Positions 11,090-21,699 of a DNA stretch of 64,000 nt are shown here, one piece after another. Source of the DNA: Siphonodentalium dalli (lineage: Eukaryota; Mollusca; Scaphopoda; Gadilida; Siphonodentaliidae); the NCBI GenBank assembly GCA_032622095.1, contig CP136065.1:241035530-241099529 (forward strand), given 5' to 3'. A model generated the notes under the pieces. It searched no databases. It saw only the letters and a list, made by a program, of their open reading frames with translations, and had not been told where the DNA came from. The stretch's first letter is position 1; each line of letters begins with the position of its first letter. Both the position numbers and the translations under genes were made by a program.

Positions 11090-11326
11090 AAATTGCGCAT
11101 CTGGACAAAAAATCATGTGCCAGTGCAGTCTCTTATAAATGCGCATCTCCCATAGGGTACCTCGCATATATAAGAGAATGTACTGGCTTACAAGGTCAAG
11201 GTAAATATTGTTTGGCCATTGTTTTCTATAAATTTGCAAGGCTCCCTATGGGAGACTCGCATATATAAGAGAATGCATTAGCACAGAGTCTTAGCCAAAT
11301 TTCAGGAATCTGCACTCATGGAAGGG
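11090..11326. mobile_element. Degenerate TTAA-type hairpin element (CCAGTGCA/GGGAGAC variant)
   Basis: Two hairpins around CTCCCATAGGG and CTCCCTATGGGAGAC, with arms related to CTTATATATGCGAG. The right end CATGGAAGGGTTAA abuts TTAA 11327-11330. It is a diverged relative of the double-hairpin family; related copies lie at 21000-21240, 36985-37244, 37245-37460, 52370-52535 and 61875-62100. The left end is not resolved. Confidence 0.55.
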
Positions 11327-11330
11327 TTAA

Positions 11331-11722
11331 CCCTTTACCCAACAAACCGGCCAAAACCGGCCAAATAAAGCTTCAACAGCCTAAAATATCTTCGGTCTGT
11401 CTCAATAGAACCATACAAATATGGATATCATTGGAATCGGCTCCTTGACCACATTGTGATGGTTACAGTTATGCCCTGTGCCAATGCATTCTCTTATATA
11501 TGCGAGTCGACCATAGGTCGCCTCGCATATATAAGAGAATGCATTGGCCTAAATAAAATCTTTTTTTAACACTTTTTACCATTTTTTCTTACATTCTTTA
11601 ACAATTTTATAATTTTTAATTTGTTAAGCCAATGCATTCTTTTATATATGCGAGGCGACCTATGGTCGACTCGCATATATAAGAGAATGCATTGGCACAG
11701 GGCCGTTCTGTTGGGTAAAGGG
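11331..11722. mobile_element. piggyBac-like double-hairpin MITE, full length
   Basis: TTAA on both sides (11327-11330, 11723-11726). Inverted ends are CCCTTTACCCAACA and TGTTGGGTAAAGGG. It contains an internal AAACCGGCCAAATAAAGC segment and two inverse hairpins of the GCCAATGCATTCTC type. It is one of at least six long copies in the window and has no coding capacity. Confidence 0.8.
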
Positions 11723-11815
11723 TTAATATAGGACATTGCATCAATGTCTAGAACTGACCATGACAATTTATGTTAACAAGAATGAAATATGAAAAACACT
11801 ACTTTATATCAACCC

Positions 11816-12853
11816 AAATGTTCGTAAACCAGGCTATTTTATTAAATGTTTGTAAACCAGGCTATTTTATTAAATGTTTGTAAACCAGGCTATTTTATTA
11901 AATGTTCGTAAACCAGGCTATTTTATTAAATGTTCGTAAACCAGGCTATTTTATTAAATGTTCGTAAACCAGGCTATTTTATTAAATTCTCGTAAACCAG
12001 GCTATTTTATTAAATGTTTGTAAACCAGGCTATTTTATTAAATGATCGTAAACCAGGCTATTTTATTAAATGATCGTAAACCAGGCTATTTTATTAAATG
12101 TTCGTAAACCAGGCTATTTTATTAAAATGTTCGTAAACCAGGCTATTTTATTAAATGATCGTAAACCTGGCTATTTTATTAAATGTTTGTAAACCAGGCT
12201 ATTTTATTAAAATGTTCGTAACCAGGCTATTTTATTAAATGTTTGTAAACCAGGCTATTTTATTAAATGTTTGTAAACCAGGCTATTTTATTAAATGTTT
12301 GTAAACCAGGCTATTTTATTAAATGTTCGTAAACCAGGCTATTTTATTAAATGTTTGTAAACCAGGCTATTTTATTAAATGTTTGTAAACCAGGCTATTT
12401 TATTAAATGATCGTAAACCAGGCTATTTTATTAAATGTTTGTAAACCAGGCTATTTTATTAAATGTTCGTAAACCAGGCTATTTTATTAAATGATCGTAA
12501 ACCAGGCTATTTTATTAAATGTTTGTAAACCAGGCTATTTTATTAAATGTTTGTAAACCAGGCTATTTTATTAAATGTTTGTAAACCAGGCTATTTTATT
12601 AAATGTTCGTAAACCAGGCTATTTTATTAAATGATCGTAAACCAGGCTATTTTATTAAATGTTTGTAAACCAGGCTATTTTATTAAATGTTTGTAAACCA
12701 GGCTATTTTATTAAATGTTTGTAAACCAGGCTATTTTATTAAATGTTTGTAAACCAGGCTATTTTATTAAATGTTTGTAAACCAGGCTATTTTATTAAAT
12801 GATCGTAAACCAGGCTATTTTATTAAAATGTTCGTAAACCAGGCTGTTTTATT
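11816..12853. repeat. 28-bp minisatellite, about 37 copies
   Basis: Tandem copies of a 28-bp unit (GTAAACCAGGCTATTTTATT plus AAATGTTC or a variant), with a few 27/29-bp units. Variant positions are mainly TTC/TTT/ATC before GTAAACC. The array ends about 38 bp before the acceptor of the NPEPPS exon at 12891, so it fills the branch-point region of this intron. Confidence 0.95.
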
Positions 12854-12890
12854 GTTGTGACCTATACATACTGTTTCTATCTTGTAACAG

Positions 12891-12998
12891 TTGTATGACA
12901 ACAGTGATATGCAGGAAGAGAAGGTGCGAATCAGCCGAGCACTAGGAGCTGTTAAAGGAACTCACATGCTGTCCAAAGTTCTCAACTTTGCCATATCT
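12891..12998 (+). CDS. NPEPPS: Puromycin-sensitive aminopeptidase, 108-bp exon
   Basis: 36-codon exon, phase 0 at both ends, between acceptor CTTGTAACAG and donor ATATCT|GTAAGT. The translation starts LYDNSDMQEEKVRISRALGA and ends VLNFAIS, matching the NPEPPS stretch with ADMQEEKNRIERVLGA in mammals. It is part of the C-terminal helical domain. The acceptor lies close behind a large minisatellite, and the downstream intron carries a decayed copy of the next exon. Confidence 0.9.
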
Positions 12999-13115
12999 GT
13001 AAGTCTAGTTAAAAATTAGTTTTTATAATCCATGTTCTGAGATCTCCACACATCACATAAGATAGCTTTCAAATTAAGTCAGCTCAGAACATTAATAAAC
13101 CTCCGCGAAAAGCCA

Positions 13116-13141
13116 CGTATCGATCAAAGGATAGTGTGTTT
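13116..13141 (+). pseudogene. Relic of the 153-bp NPEPPS exon, left part
   Basis: CGATCAAAGGATAGTGTGTTT matches the start of the real exon at 15135 (CGATCACAGGATAGTGTGTTT). The match resumes after the hAT element at 14486. Taken together the first 45 aligned bases agree at 41. The left part ends in the target duplication GTGTGTTT. Confidence 0.75.
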
Positions 13142-14485
13142 TAGAGCTGAAACGGTTGACCCATTCTTCTAACCGGTTAACCATCGGGGTTAACCGGATT
13201 TCAACCGGTTAACCGCTAAATTTCTAGCGTACTTTTCTCACACTAATTATGTCGACATTATGCCATGCTCCAGGGACAAACCTAGGTGAGAAGTAGTAGC
13301 TGAAATAAAGACCTTATTCACGGCATTTAACGATATTCAAAAACACGCATTCACTGTTCTTTTGCTGGCTCTCGTGATGGGGAATGAGCAAGTGAAATTT
13401 GTGAATGGCAGGAGAGATCGCTTATTTGCCGTGATCAGCATATGTTTGGGCATTTGTAAAACGAGTAAAATAGTATGGGTATTGGTAAAACGAGTAACAA
13501 AACTATATACTAGTATTAAAGACCTGTAATATATCATTATCATCATTGGTATATCCTCCAATGCATTATATATAAAGACAAGAAAGTAATAACTAGAGAA
13601 CAAAAAGGAAGGTCAGTTAGGTCAGACTCGCAGTCCTATTCAGTATTCGAGCTATTCGTCGGTATCATGATAGCGGACACTAGTGTTGGGAGGTTATATA
13701 ATTTACGTTTCGGTTTTAGTATGCAATCACTTAACATATAGCAATTACTGCCAAATTGAGTGTTAATTAGTCCCACAGGCACAACCAGTTACATAGTAGC
13801 ATGGAGCATCAATTTCCTTGATAAAAGGGAAGATTATTGAAGAAGTTTTGAGTTGCTTCAACTACGATGTCTGTTTGGTCACTCAATTGAATTAATCATA
13901 TTAAATCACAACAGGGAGGAAGAATGGGAAGAGTGAAGACATTGTGCAGCTGATCTCAATCTTCAAACTTTGTCGACTTACATAGTTTTTATAAACCCCA
14001 CTGTAAAACATGAGTTTTATATATAGTATGTCGTGGTGTGGTTCCAATTTGAATCCATGTTGCTTCGTGCAGTATTAACTATTAAGTTACGAAAGCACGC
14101 ATTGCCACACAACGCCACTTTTACGTTGTCACTTCCTTGTGTGCATTCAGACTTGATACACAGTGACTGCACACGTGCTTTTGTCGGAAGAAAACTTCAA
14201 AGGGTCGGAATTGATTGAAGGTCGCCGACACTTCCAGGCAGTTCGAGAATTGCTACTAAGTTTCTGATACTACCGCGTGTACCAATTAATGCTTGCATTG
14301 CACTCTACTATCGTTGACACGGGATTTAGTATTAGTTTTGCATCATTTAACCTAATATTTTGAGGATTATTCACGTTCACATTCAACTGACAACGGGATG
14401 CGGTTACGTCCGGTTCATTTTTTTCTAACCGGTTACGTCGCTAACCGGATGCTAACCGGTTAACCGTCTAACCGTTTCAGCTCTA
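13142..14485. mobile_element. hAT-type element (1344 bp) inserted in an exon relic
   Basis: Inverted ends TAGAGCTGAAACGGTT and AACCGTTTCAGCTCTA, with the 8-bp duplication GTGTGTTT at 13134-13141 and 14486-14493. The subterminal regions are filled with AACCGGTTAACC-type repeats. No transposase domain was recognised; the frames at 13337-13603 (minus) and 14033-14218 (plus) have no recognisable domain. It is probably non-autonomous. Confidence 0.85.
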
Positions 14486-14520
14486 GTGTGTTTGTGATAG
14501 CGTGAGCGACGAGGTGTCTG
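14486..14520 (+). pseudogene. Relic of the 153-bp NPEPPS exon, right part
   Basis: GTGTGTTTGTGATAGC followed by GTGAGCGACGAGGTGT resumes the similarity to the exon at 15135 right after the hAT element. Read in the exon frame it gives DSVFVIA and then a TGA, where the real exon reads on as GVTRC. Similarity fades after the GAGGTGT block, so most of the exon is gone. Confidence 0.75.
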
Positions 14521-14525
14521 CAACA

Positions 14526-15134
14526 GTTTATTTTATTTATTGGGAATTTGGGATTTAACCCGGGAGGATTTGGAAGGGGCGGAACCCCTCCCCTGAAACC
14601 CACTTTGAGATTTTTGTTGGGTCATGGGAATGGTGTAACATTACACATGACATTGATGAAACAATGGGTGGAAATGATCTATACATTGGTTTTCTTTTTG
14701 TTTTTTGTTTTTTTGGTTCTTCTGGTTTCTGTTGCTGTTGTTGACGACATAGCCATAGCCTTTAGTGTTGTTCATTTTTCTCTAGTTGTTTGTCACTTGC
14801 TTCTATGTTCGCTTGAGATCTGGCTATGTCGTCTTGTGCACTTCTGAGAATTTCCCGAATCTGCGCCACCGAGGGTACGGAGCCGGTGCTGCTGTTGTTG
14901 TTGGTACTGGTGGAGATGGAGTGCACCGCGATGTGGTGGTACTCCGGTGTCCTTGGTGGTAGCGTATCCATCTCCACAAAGTCGGCAGCAGGGACATCCG
15001 GGGTGGCATCAGCGTCCCTGTCTCCGCTGGCCTCGACGACGACAGGGACCTCCGGGGTGACATCGGAGTCCCTGCTACTGCTGGTGATATCCTCCTGTGC
15101 AAGCAACAGTTCTACAATTCTTTGTAATTTGTAG
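14526..15134. other. Intron segment with a GC-rich, coding-like patch on the minus strand
   Basis: Between the exon relic and the real exon. Positions 14820-15080 are clearly richer in G+C than the surroundings. The minus-strand open frame from about 15116 down to 14762 encodes an acidic, proline/threonine-rich stretch (TPEVPVVVEASGDRDA) with a near-repeat (ATPDVPAADFVEMD), then a helix-like tail (AQIREILRSAQDDIARSQAN) and a stop. No domain was recognised. The upstream continuation of that frame to 15298 is only the antisense of the NPEPPS exon. It could be a transposon-borne or retrocopied fragment; function unknown. Confidence 0.35.
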
Positions 15135-15287
15135 GAAAAAGTTCGATCACAGGATAGTGTGTTTGTGATAGCAGGAGTGACGAGGTGTGCAGAAGGTCGG
15201 GAACTCGCCTGGAAATTTATTAAAGATAACTGGAAGTTATTCAGCGAGAGATATGCAGGAGGCTTTCTCATCACCAGACTAATCCAG
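15135..15287 (+). CDS. NPEPPS: Puromycin-sensitive aminopeptidase, 153-bp exon
   Basis: 51-codon exon, phase 0 at both ends, between acceptor TAATTTGTAG and donor AATCCAG|GTAATC. The translation begins EKVRSQDSVFVIAGV and continues AWKFIKDNW and RYAGGFLITRLIQ, matching the most conserved part of the NPEPPS C-terminal domain (VRPQDTVSVIGGV...AWKFIKDNW...YQGGFLISRLIK in mammals). The exon end together with its donor has been multiplied in tandem downstream (15288-15407). A decayed partial copy of the exon start lies at 13116-14520. Confidence 0.92.
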
Positions 15288-15412
15288 GTAATCTTCATTA
15301 ATCACTAATCCAGGTAATCTTCATTAATCACCAGACTAATCCAGGTAATCTTCATTAATCACCAGACTAATCCAGGTAATCTTCATTAATCACCAGATTT
15401 ATCCAGGTAGGG
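15271..15412 (+). repeat. Tandem array copying the end of the 153-bp exon with its splice donor
   Basis: A 31-bp unit (ACCAGACTAATCCAG, the last bases of the exon, plus GTAATCTTCATTAATC of the intron) is repeated, with one 26-bp shortened unit. CAG|GTA donors occur at 15288, 15314, 15345, 15376 and 15407. Reading past the first donor meets a TAA after six codons in the exon frame, so the first donor must be used for a full-length protein. Confidence 0.9.
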
Positions 15413-16912
15413 CAAAAAAAGGGTTTTGGTTCTCAGGCCCCACCACATTGAATAAAAAGGGCCACGTTAGGATTTTGCCTGATGTTATGACTAAAAAAAC
15501 GAAGGGGACAGTGCACTAAATCCGACCATTTATGGGACCATCTCCTTTTATACTCAACAGAATATATGCAACAAATGAATTAATTTGAGCCATGGATTAG
15601 TGCAAAAAATACACTTGTGTGCACTATGAACGATGCAAACAACATGGAAATTGAAATGAGTTTATGACTCGAGTCATTTTAGATGAAAGCGTATAGATCT
15701 TAATATTTGTTACCACAGAAAGTGAAGCTGATATGGTATCAAGTTACTACCAATCATACTTCTGGTTTAAATGAAATAAGAATCAGTGCGTCTTGTGACA
15801 TAACTCTCTTGGATTGTACATCATGGATGTAATAACACATTTGAACATTTAAATAGTAAAAAGAGCTCAGTGAATAAATATAATACTTTGATGTGACTCT
15901 TCTGCCTGGCGCGCACTCAATGTCATGGTAACTGTTTAGTTGAATAGACTGATATCAGTTCCTCCCAAACTGGGATGGAACCAAATGCATTAACCTCACC
16001 TCAACAGTGTGAGTGACAGATGGACATTTCAGTCCTGATTAGAGTACGTTTCACATATGATCATATTAATAGTAGACGTGAGTGATATTTTCAGCCTTGG
16101 TTACAGTAGATTTGTGCAAAATTGGTCCATTAGGCCAAAAAAAAAATTGGTTCTCGGGCAATTTTTTTTCAAATCAATGAGGGAGGGAGGGTTTATTTTT
16201 ATTTTGTATTTTTTTCTGCACACAGTAAGCATGGACAAAGATACCTTCCTCTGTCTAGTAATAACCAGAAATGTAGAGGGGACTGCTATGCATATAAACT
16301 CATTTAATCTTACATAAAAATGACATTGTACTACCAGTCTATAACTGGGATTACCTAACATTATACGATTCCCCTGACATTCACTATTGTTATTGTTTTC
16401 TAAAAACTGATACCTCCCCATTCTAATATGTGAACCTGTATTTAATCCTGTGCCTTTCAATTGTATGGAGTTACAATTACTGTAAGTTAGATCACAATGA
16501 CTAATTGTAAGAAGAGCATGAGGATCAGCTTTAGAATCATTTTCTTAATTGTGGTCATCTACTTCATGTTGTAAGCCTGCAAGTCACTTTTTAACACATT
16601 ACATGTTAGAGCTCAATGCACACTAATATTCAACACATATCTACTATGGACATGTTTATGAAATCCCCCAAAAAAAAAAATTCAATTTTTTTTGTTTTTG
16701 TAAGTTTTTTTTGGTCAGAACATCAGTCATTGCAATAAAAAGGCCTAATGCGGCCCTTTATATTCAATGCGGCGGGGCCTGAGAACCAAAACCTTTTTTT
16801 TTTTGGCCTTAGGTTTCATGTACGATCATATTAATAGTAGATTTGAGTGACAGATTGACATTTTCAGCCTTGATAATAGAAGATACTCACCATCTTGTTA
16901 TCTATTCTCCAG
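15413..16912 (+). other. NPEPPS intron with repeat fragments
   Basis: Positions 15505-15660 match the left part of the TTAA-flanked element at 7658-8471 (ATTTATGGGACCATCTCC, GAATTAATTTGAGCCATGG). Positions 15415-15490 and 16670-16800 are inverted relatives of each other (GGGTTTTGGTTCTCAGGCCC and its near complement near 16776-16795), pointing to an element of about 1.4 kb spanning them. Its inner frames (16057-16460) are unrecognised. Confidence 0.5.
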
Positions 16913-16960
16913 ACAACAACAGAAAACTTCTGCACTGAAGAAAAGGCACAAGAAGTTCAA
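16913..16960 (+). CDS. NPEPPS: Puromycin-sensitive aminopeptidase, 48-bp exon
   Basis: 16-codon exon, phase 0 at both ends, between acceptor TATTCTCCAG and donor GTTCAA|GTGAGT. It encodes TTTENFCTEEKAQEVQ. This falls between RLIQ of the previous exon and NFFKDNEAVGSARV of the next, where the mammalian protein has the short stretch leading to EVKAFFESH. It is placed by position, phase and the E-x-x-V/E-V register rather than strong identity. Confidence 0.8.
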
Positions 16961-18098
16961 GTGAGTGTATTCTGATTATAGTGTGCCTGTCATTTGCAGA
17001 TTGAGGTCCCCAGAGTGTGAATTTAGTGATGCTATCCCGCATAGCCTGCAGAGAATATTTTTTTATTTTTTGCAATGAAATATTTCATATCTGACGTGCA
17101 GACCCAAATAAGCAATATGTAGGGTGAAATTTTCGATGTAATTAATTCGACCACTAGAGTAATGATTTTGTTTTTACTAATGCTCCCTGTATCAAAGTAG
17201 TTGGGGTGTGACATACGATTGACCGTCTGTTGATACAATTTTATCCAACATATTGGAAAGTTGTTGGGGTGAGCTTGTGAGGCGCAAATAAAAGTGAAAG
17301 CCAACATGTTGGAGCTCTCCTGTCGAGTTAACGGTATATGGAGCAATTGAATAAGATTTGTTCTACTTCTTCTGTGTCACTGTTTTTATTCTATATGGTA
17401 TCAGTATATAAAATGTTAAACATCACAAAAAGATAATATGGTTAATATATAGGAAAATCATGAGACAATGAAAATAAAATGAAAAAGTAAACCACCCCCC
17501 CCACCCTCACAGCCCCTATTTTGTTCAGGCAATTACCAGAAACACAGATATTATTTGTTTTGGCCAAGAAAAGAATTCAAAAAAGTTTCTGTGCCTGGCC
17601 TCTGCTTGTAGTAAAAATCCCTAAAAATGAAGAATATATTGCTCTAATATATATTATTACAACGGAATGGAAGAATTTATGTTATAATCTTAAAGTCATA
17701 TTATGGACTTGTTCGGGTGTGTAAAACTGATAAGTTAGTACTCAGGCACTATATCAACTGGAGGAAAGTAGCATTCTACTAACATCGGTGGAAATCTCAA
17801 AGAAATCGACAATACCAGTCCATAGAAAACATCATCCGAACTACGCGCAATTGTAAATATTTACATCTCGATTTTGGGTCACAACTATCGGTGATAAACC
17901 AACACAAATGATTTCGCCATCAAGAGTCATTTTATGTAATTAATATAATAAGAATGAAGGTGAGCGTTGTCAATTTGTATAAATATTTGTAAACTAACTA
18001 CTTTGAGCATGATTATTCTCCATTTCTATTTGATCACCCTTCCGGAGTGTTTCACATCACTTTAAGGGTTATTTATCTCTTTTTTTTAACTTTTTCAG
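16961..18098 (+). other. Last NPEPPS intron
   Basis: Contains near 16988-17050 one arm of the CATTTGCAGAATGAGGTCCC hAT-like hairpin family (diverged). The minus-strand 104-codon frame at 17032-17346 and the plus frame at 17521-17724 show no domain. The intron ends with a pyrimidine-rich stretch before TTTTTCAG. Confidence 0.5.
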
Positions 18099-18233
18099 AA
18101 CTTTTTTAAAGACAATGAAGCTGTTGGTTCTGCGCGGGTAATTCAACAATCAATCGAGAACATCCGACTCAATGTGAAATGGCACGAGAGAGAAGCAAAG
18201 AATGTCGGCACATTTTTACAACACAGAGGATAA
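18099..18233 (+). CDS. NPEPPS: Puromycin-sensitive aminopeptidase, last coding exon
   Basis: 135 bp including the TAA at 18231-18233, after acceptor AACTTTTTCAG, phase 0. The translation includes NFFKDNEAVGSARVIQQSIE and NIRLNVKWHEREAKNVGTFL, ending LQHRG. This matches the NPEPPS tail with the pattern AFFESH....RTIQQ..ENI.LN..W..R. The protein ends a few residues earlier than the mammalian one. No clear AATAAA was assigned. Within about 120 bp downstream begins a long inverted repeat that could be part of the 3' UTR. Confidence 0.9.
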   Translation, partial: NFFKDNEAVGSARVIQQSIENIRLNVKWHEREAKNVGTFLQHRG

Positions 18234-18352
18234 TAACATGCTTAGCTTCACAAATCATTTCCACATTCCATCTTCTTAATCAAATGGAAAACTTATTCCA
18301 CTCTAATCATCAATCAATTATAGTGCTATTTTAATGTTCACTTGGGTTTTTT

Positions 18353-19465
18353 TACCCTGTGCCAATGCATTCTCTTATATATGCGAGTCGACCATAGTTC
18401 GCCTCGCATATATAAGAGAATGCATTGGCCTAACAATTTTTTATCAATTTTTTTAAATAAATGTTTCTTACAATTTTTAGGACATAAAATAAAAAACATC
18501 CATTACCCTGCAGGGAGCCCCACACATATATAGAAGCATATAGAAGAGTGTCGTCTGCTACAAATAATGTGTCTGTCATTAAATTAGATTGAATTTCCGC
18601 AGTTGAAGTTGGTGATGTTCACCCATTAGTCACCTCGATTATGCATTTTATCTTCTGCCAATTAGTATTTAGAAACTGAATAGAAGGGAAAAGGTAACTA
18701 AAAACAATATTAATTTGAGACTATAGATACTTCCCAGAAGATGAGGCCTAAGCAGAATGAGGTCCCCAGAGGGTGAAATTGGTGATGCTGGCCCACTGTG
18801 CTGGATAGCAACACTAAATTCACCCTCTAGGAATCTCTTTCTGGAAATGACAGACACCCTATTTCAAGGCTTGTGCATATATGGATAATTTTAAGGAATA
18901 CTTTCCTACTGTTTTTCAAGCAATCTATCTTCCAATGTATTTTAACCTTTACATCATTAATCAGTCTCTTTGAAAAGCCGACGAATATCCTAACGTATAT
19001 GTGACCCGCCATATCAAATCCAGTCGTAAGTCGATATCCTAACGTATATGTGATCCGCCATATCAAATCCAGTCGTAAGTCGGGATTTTTTTTTACCCTG
19101 TGCCAATGCATTCTCTTATATATGCGAGTCGACCATAGGTCGCCTCGCATATATAAGAGAATGCATTGGCCTAACAATTTTTTACAATTTTAATAATTTT
19201 TTCTTGTATTCTTTAACAATTTTATAATTTCACCCATATAGAGCCCCAGACAAACATGAGCAGACGACACTCTTCTATATGCTTCTATATATGTGTGGGG
19301 CTCCCTGCAGGGTAATGGATGTTTTTTATTTTATGTCCTAAAAATTGTAAGAAACATTTATTTTAAAAAAATGATAAAAAATTGTTAGGCCAATGCATTC
19401 TCTTATATATGCGAGGCGACCTGTGGTCGACTCACATATATAAGAGAATGCATTGGCACAGGGTA
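18353..19465. repeat. Long inverted repeat just downstream of NPEPPS
   Basis: Left arm 18353-18562 and right arm about 19255-19465 are complementary for roughly 200 bp. Each carries a GCCAATGCATTCTCTTATAT hairpin, the motif ATTACCCTGCAGGGAGCCCC and TATATAGAAGCATATAGAAG. The middle (18563-19254) holds another hairpin (19096-19170) and a hAT-like palindrome fragment. The whole can fold into a long stem. Confidence 0.75.
18745..18867. mobile_element. Fragment of the hAT-like GAATGAGGTCCCC palindrome family
   Basis: GCAGAATGAGGTCCCCAGAG ... CACCCTCTAGGAA hairpin with the right end CTATTTCAAGGCTTG. The left end is not found next to it. Same family as 35297-35735, 52542-52795, 56169-56423 and 58262-58412. 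Confidence 0.6.
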
Positions 19466-19469
19466 TGTG

Positions 19470-20690
19470 TTTGACTGGAGCAAATCTGCTATTCAGAGTT
19501 CCAGGTATCCTGTTACAACATTTTTTCTTACACTCATATTTAATTCACGCAGTAAGTATTAATTTTCACTCAGTTTTGTGGTGAGCGAATGCAAAGCTTG
19601 AAAATCAGTAGAAAATTTCATAAAAGGCAAAATAGTGTCTCCCTGGTGGCATCTCTCGACTCAAACATGTTATTTATGCACTAAACTCTAAATGAAAATT
19701 GTTTAGTGTGAACATATTTTTATTTCCAAATCTGAACAAATAACATAATATACAGATGACACATATAAGCAAAATAGAGTGTTAATATATTGAAATGAGG
19801 ATTAGACAACAAGCCTGATGGCTTATATGAAGTCTTCTCCTCTTTGACTACATGCCCCATCCCCAATAAGTGAGGGAGTGGTATAGTTCAGAAGGGAAGG
19901 GTTGGAAATAATGTTTTTTTGGACAATTGGTGATATATAATAGAATTTGAGTTAGGGATGGGAAGATAGTGTTAGGGATGGCAGGAGGCAGAGAGAAAGA
20001 GAGGTGAAGGAGAAAATAGAAGACGAGAGAGGGACTGAATGACTGAATTCTTTTTCCAAAAATGAACATGAAAGCCTGAATATATCTTCAAAGTTATAAT
20101 TTTAATGATGATGAATGTTAGAAATTTTGAGTAATATTGCTCTTAATATACCCAGGTTCAAATAAGCATGTGTCTTCTGACTTGTTTTGCTATTGTCAAG
20201 GGCATAATCAGATGACCTTTGCAACTACATGAACATGACCATCCAGCTATAGTTTCTATTACGTTGCAAAATATATTGCAGAGTGTAATAATTCAATATT
20301 TCACTTCAATTCAAGAAAAGAAGTTATTTGATCAAAGGAAGGATGATATCAACTTGTGCACTCAACGGATTACATGGTTGCTCTGTACGTTGACATGAAA
20401 CATAATTTTTATTCTAAACACCACTTTAAAATAATTTTCACCACGAGAATCTCCAAAACTAAATTATAGCAACAATCATCTGTTGGTACTTGTATATGTA
20501 CTAAACATGGCTGCTATCACGGTCTATAGATATTCAATTATAGGGAAATACTGGATAAACGTTGATGTATAGAAACATTGAAAATAACCATCAATATATC
20601 GTTCCTTTTTGCTAAATAATATCAAGTTTGATAGATTATCTCAAGAAAACTGAAAACTTTATGCTTTAATTAGTAGTCTCCAATATCAAG
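19470..20690. other. Intergenic AT-rich sequence
   Basis: No coding or repeat structure recognised apart from a purine-rich stretch near 19970-20050 with GAGAGA runs. The minus frame 19848-20069 is low complexity. Confidence 0.5.
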
Positions 20691-20785
20691 TTACCTATCT
20701 GAGGTGCTCAGGTGAACCTATCTGAGGTGCTCAGGTGAACCTATCTGAGGTGCTCAGGTGAACCTATCTGAGGTGCTCAGGTGAA
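20691..20785. repeat. 23-bp tandem repeat, four copies
   Basis: Four identical copies of ACCTATCTGAGGTGCTCAGG plus TGA in direct tandem between AT-rich flanks. Confidence 0.9.
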
Positions 20786-20999
20786 TTTTTTATATATTGA
20801 CAAAATTTGTTTTCTTCAGAGGATTATTTTGTCAATACGACCAGTAAGTCTTCAATTATTATGAACTAAATATGATAAAATTAAATACTGTGCTGTTCAT
20901 TTCAATCTTGTGTCACCAGTTTTCAAGGCATGCTACTATTCCTGCTCTGTAATTTGAGTGTCTATAATCCTTAACAATTTGATGATAAGAGCCAAGCTG

Positions 21000-21240
21000 G
21001 TGCAGCATTAAAAATCATGTGCCAGTGCATTATCTTATATATGCAAGTCTCCCATAGGAAGCCTTGCCTATATAAGAGAATGCACAGCCTTACAAGGTCA
21101 AGATAAATATTGTTAGGCCAACGTATTCTCTTATATATGCGAGGCTCCCTATAGGAGACTGGAATTTAAATATAATACACTGGCACAGGGTTTTTGCAAA
21201 ATTTCAGGAAGCTCCAGTCATGGAAGGGATAAACAGCATT
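21000..21240. mobile_element. Degenerate TTAA-type hairpin element
   Basis: Two diverged hairpins (TATGCAAGTCTCCCATAGG and GAGGCTCCCTATAGGAGAC) separated by TTACAAGGTCAAG, with a right end near CATGGAAGGGATAA. Relative of the element at 11090-11326. Confidence 0.5.
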
Positions 21241-21699
21241 CATATATTTCAAGAAATCTATCAATCCAATATACAAAATTTCTTATCAGTTTTCATCAAT
21301 ATTTATTATAATGATATTAGGATTATCCAAAACTAATAATTTGAAGAATATGTTAGAATTTTTGCCAGCATATATTAATTTTGTTTTAAAATTGCAATAC
21401 ATGTACATCGCATTTAAAACAAATAACATTTTTGTTGATTTTAAAACATGCTGACTTATCCTGAAATGTTGCTAGATCTTCATTATGTATTGCCAAATCT
21501 TTGCCTGACACATGATGTTTAATAATATCAATGTTTTACTGCCTTTAATTTGAACGAAATTAGCAATTGTGACAAGTTGGTTGAATTTTCTTGAATTTAT
21601 ACCTGATTATGTGGTGCCAAAATAAATCATGCAACCTAAAGTTGTCTTATACATTACTTATACCTCCCCTTAACCCTTTCTGTATTAAATGGATTCTCC

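Noticed and set aside
11816-12853. CRISPR-like array
   Set aside because: Units are contiguous with no unique spacers, and the context is an animal intron; it is a minisatellite.
14762-15298. A 178-codon minus-strand gene including the antisense of the NPEPPS exon
   Set aside because: The first ~60 residues are exactly antisense to a conserved exon; only the part below 15116 could be anything else.
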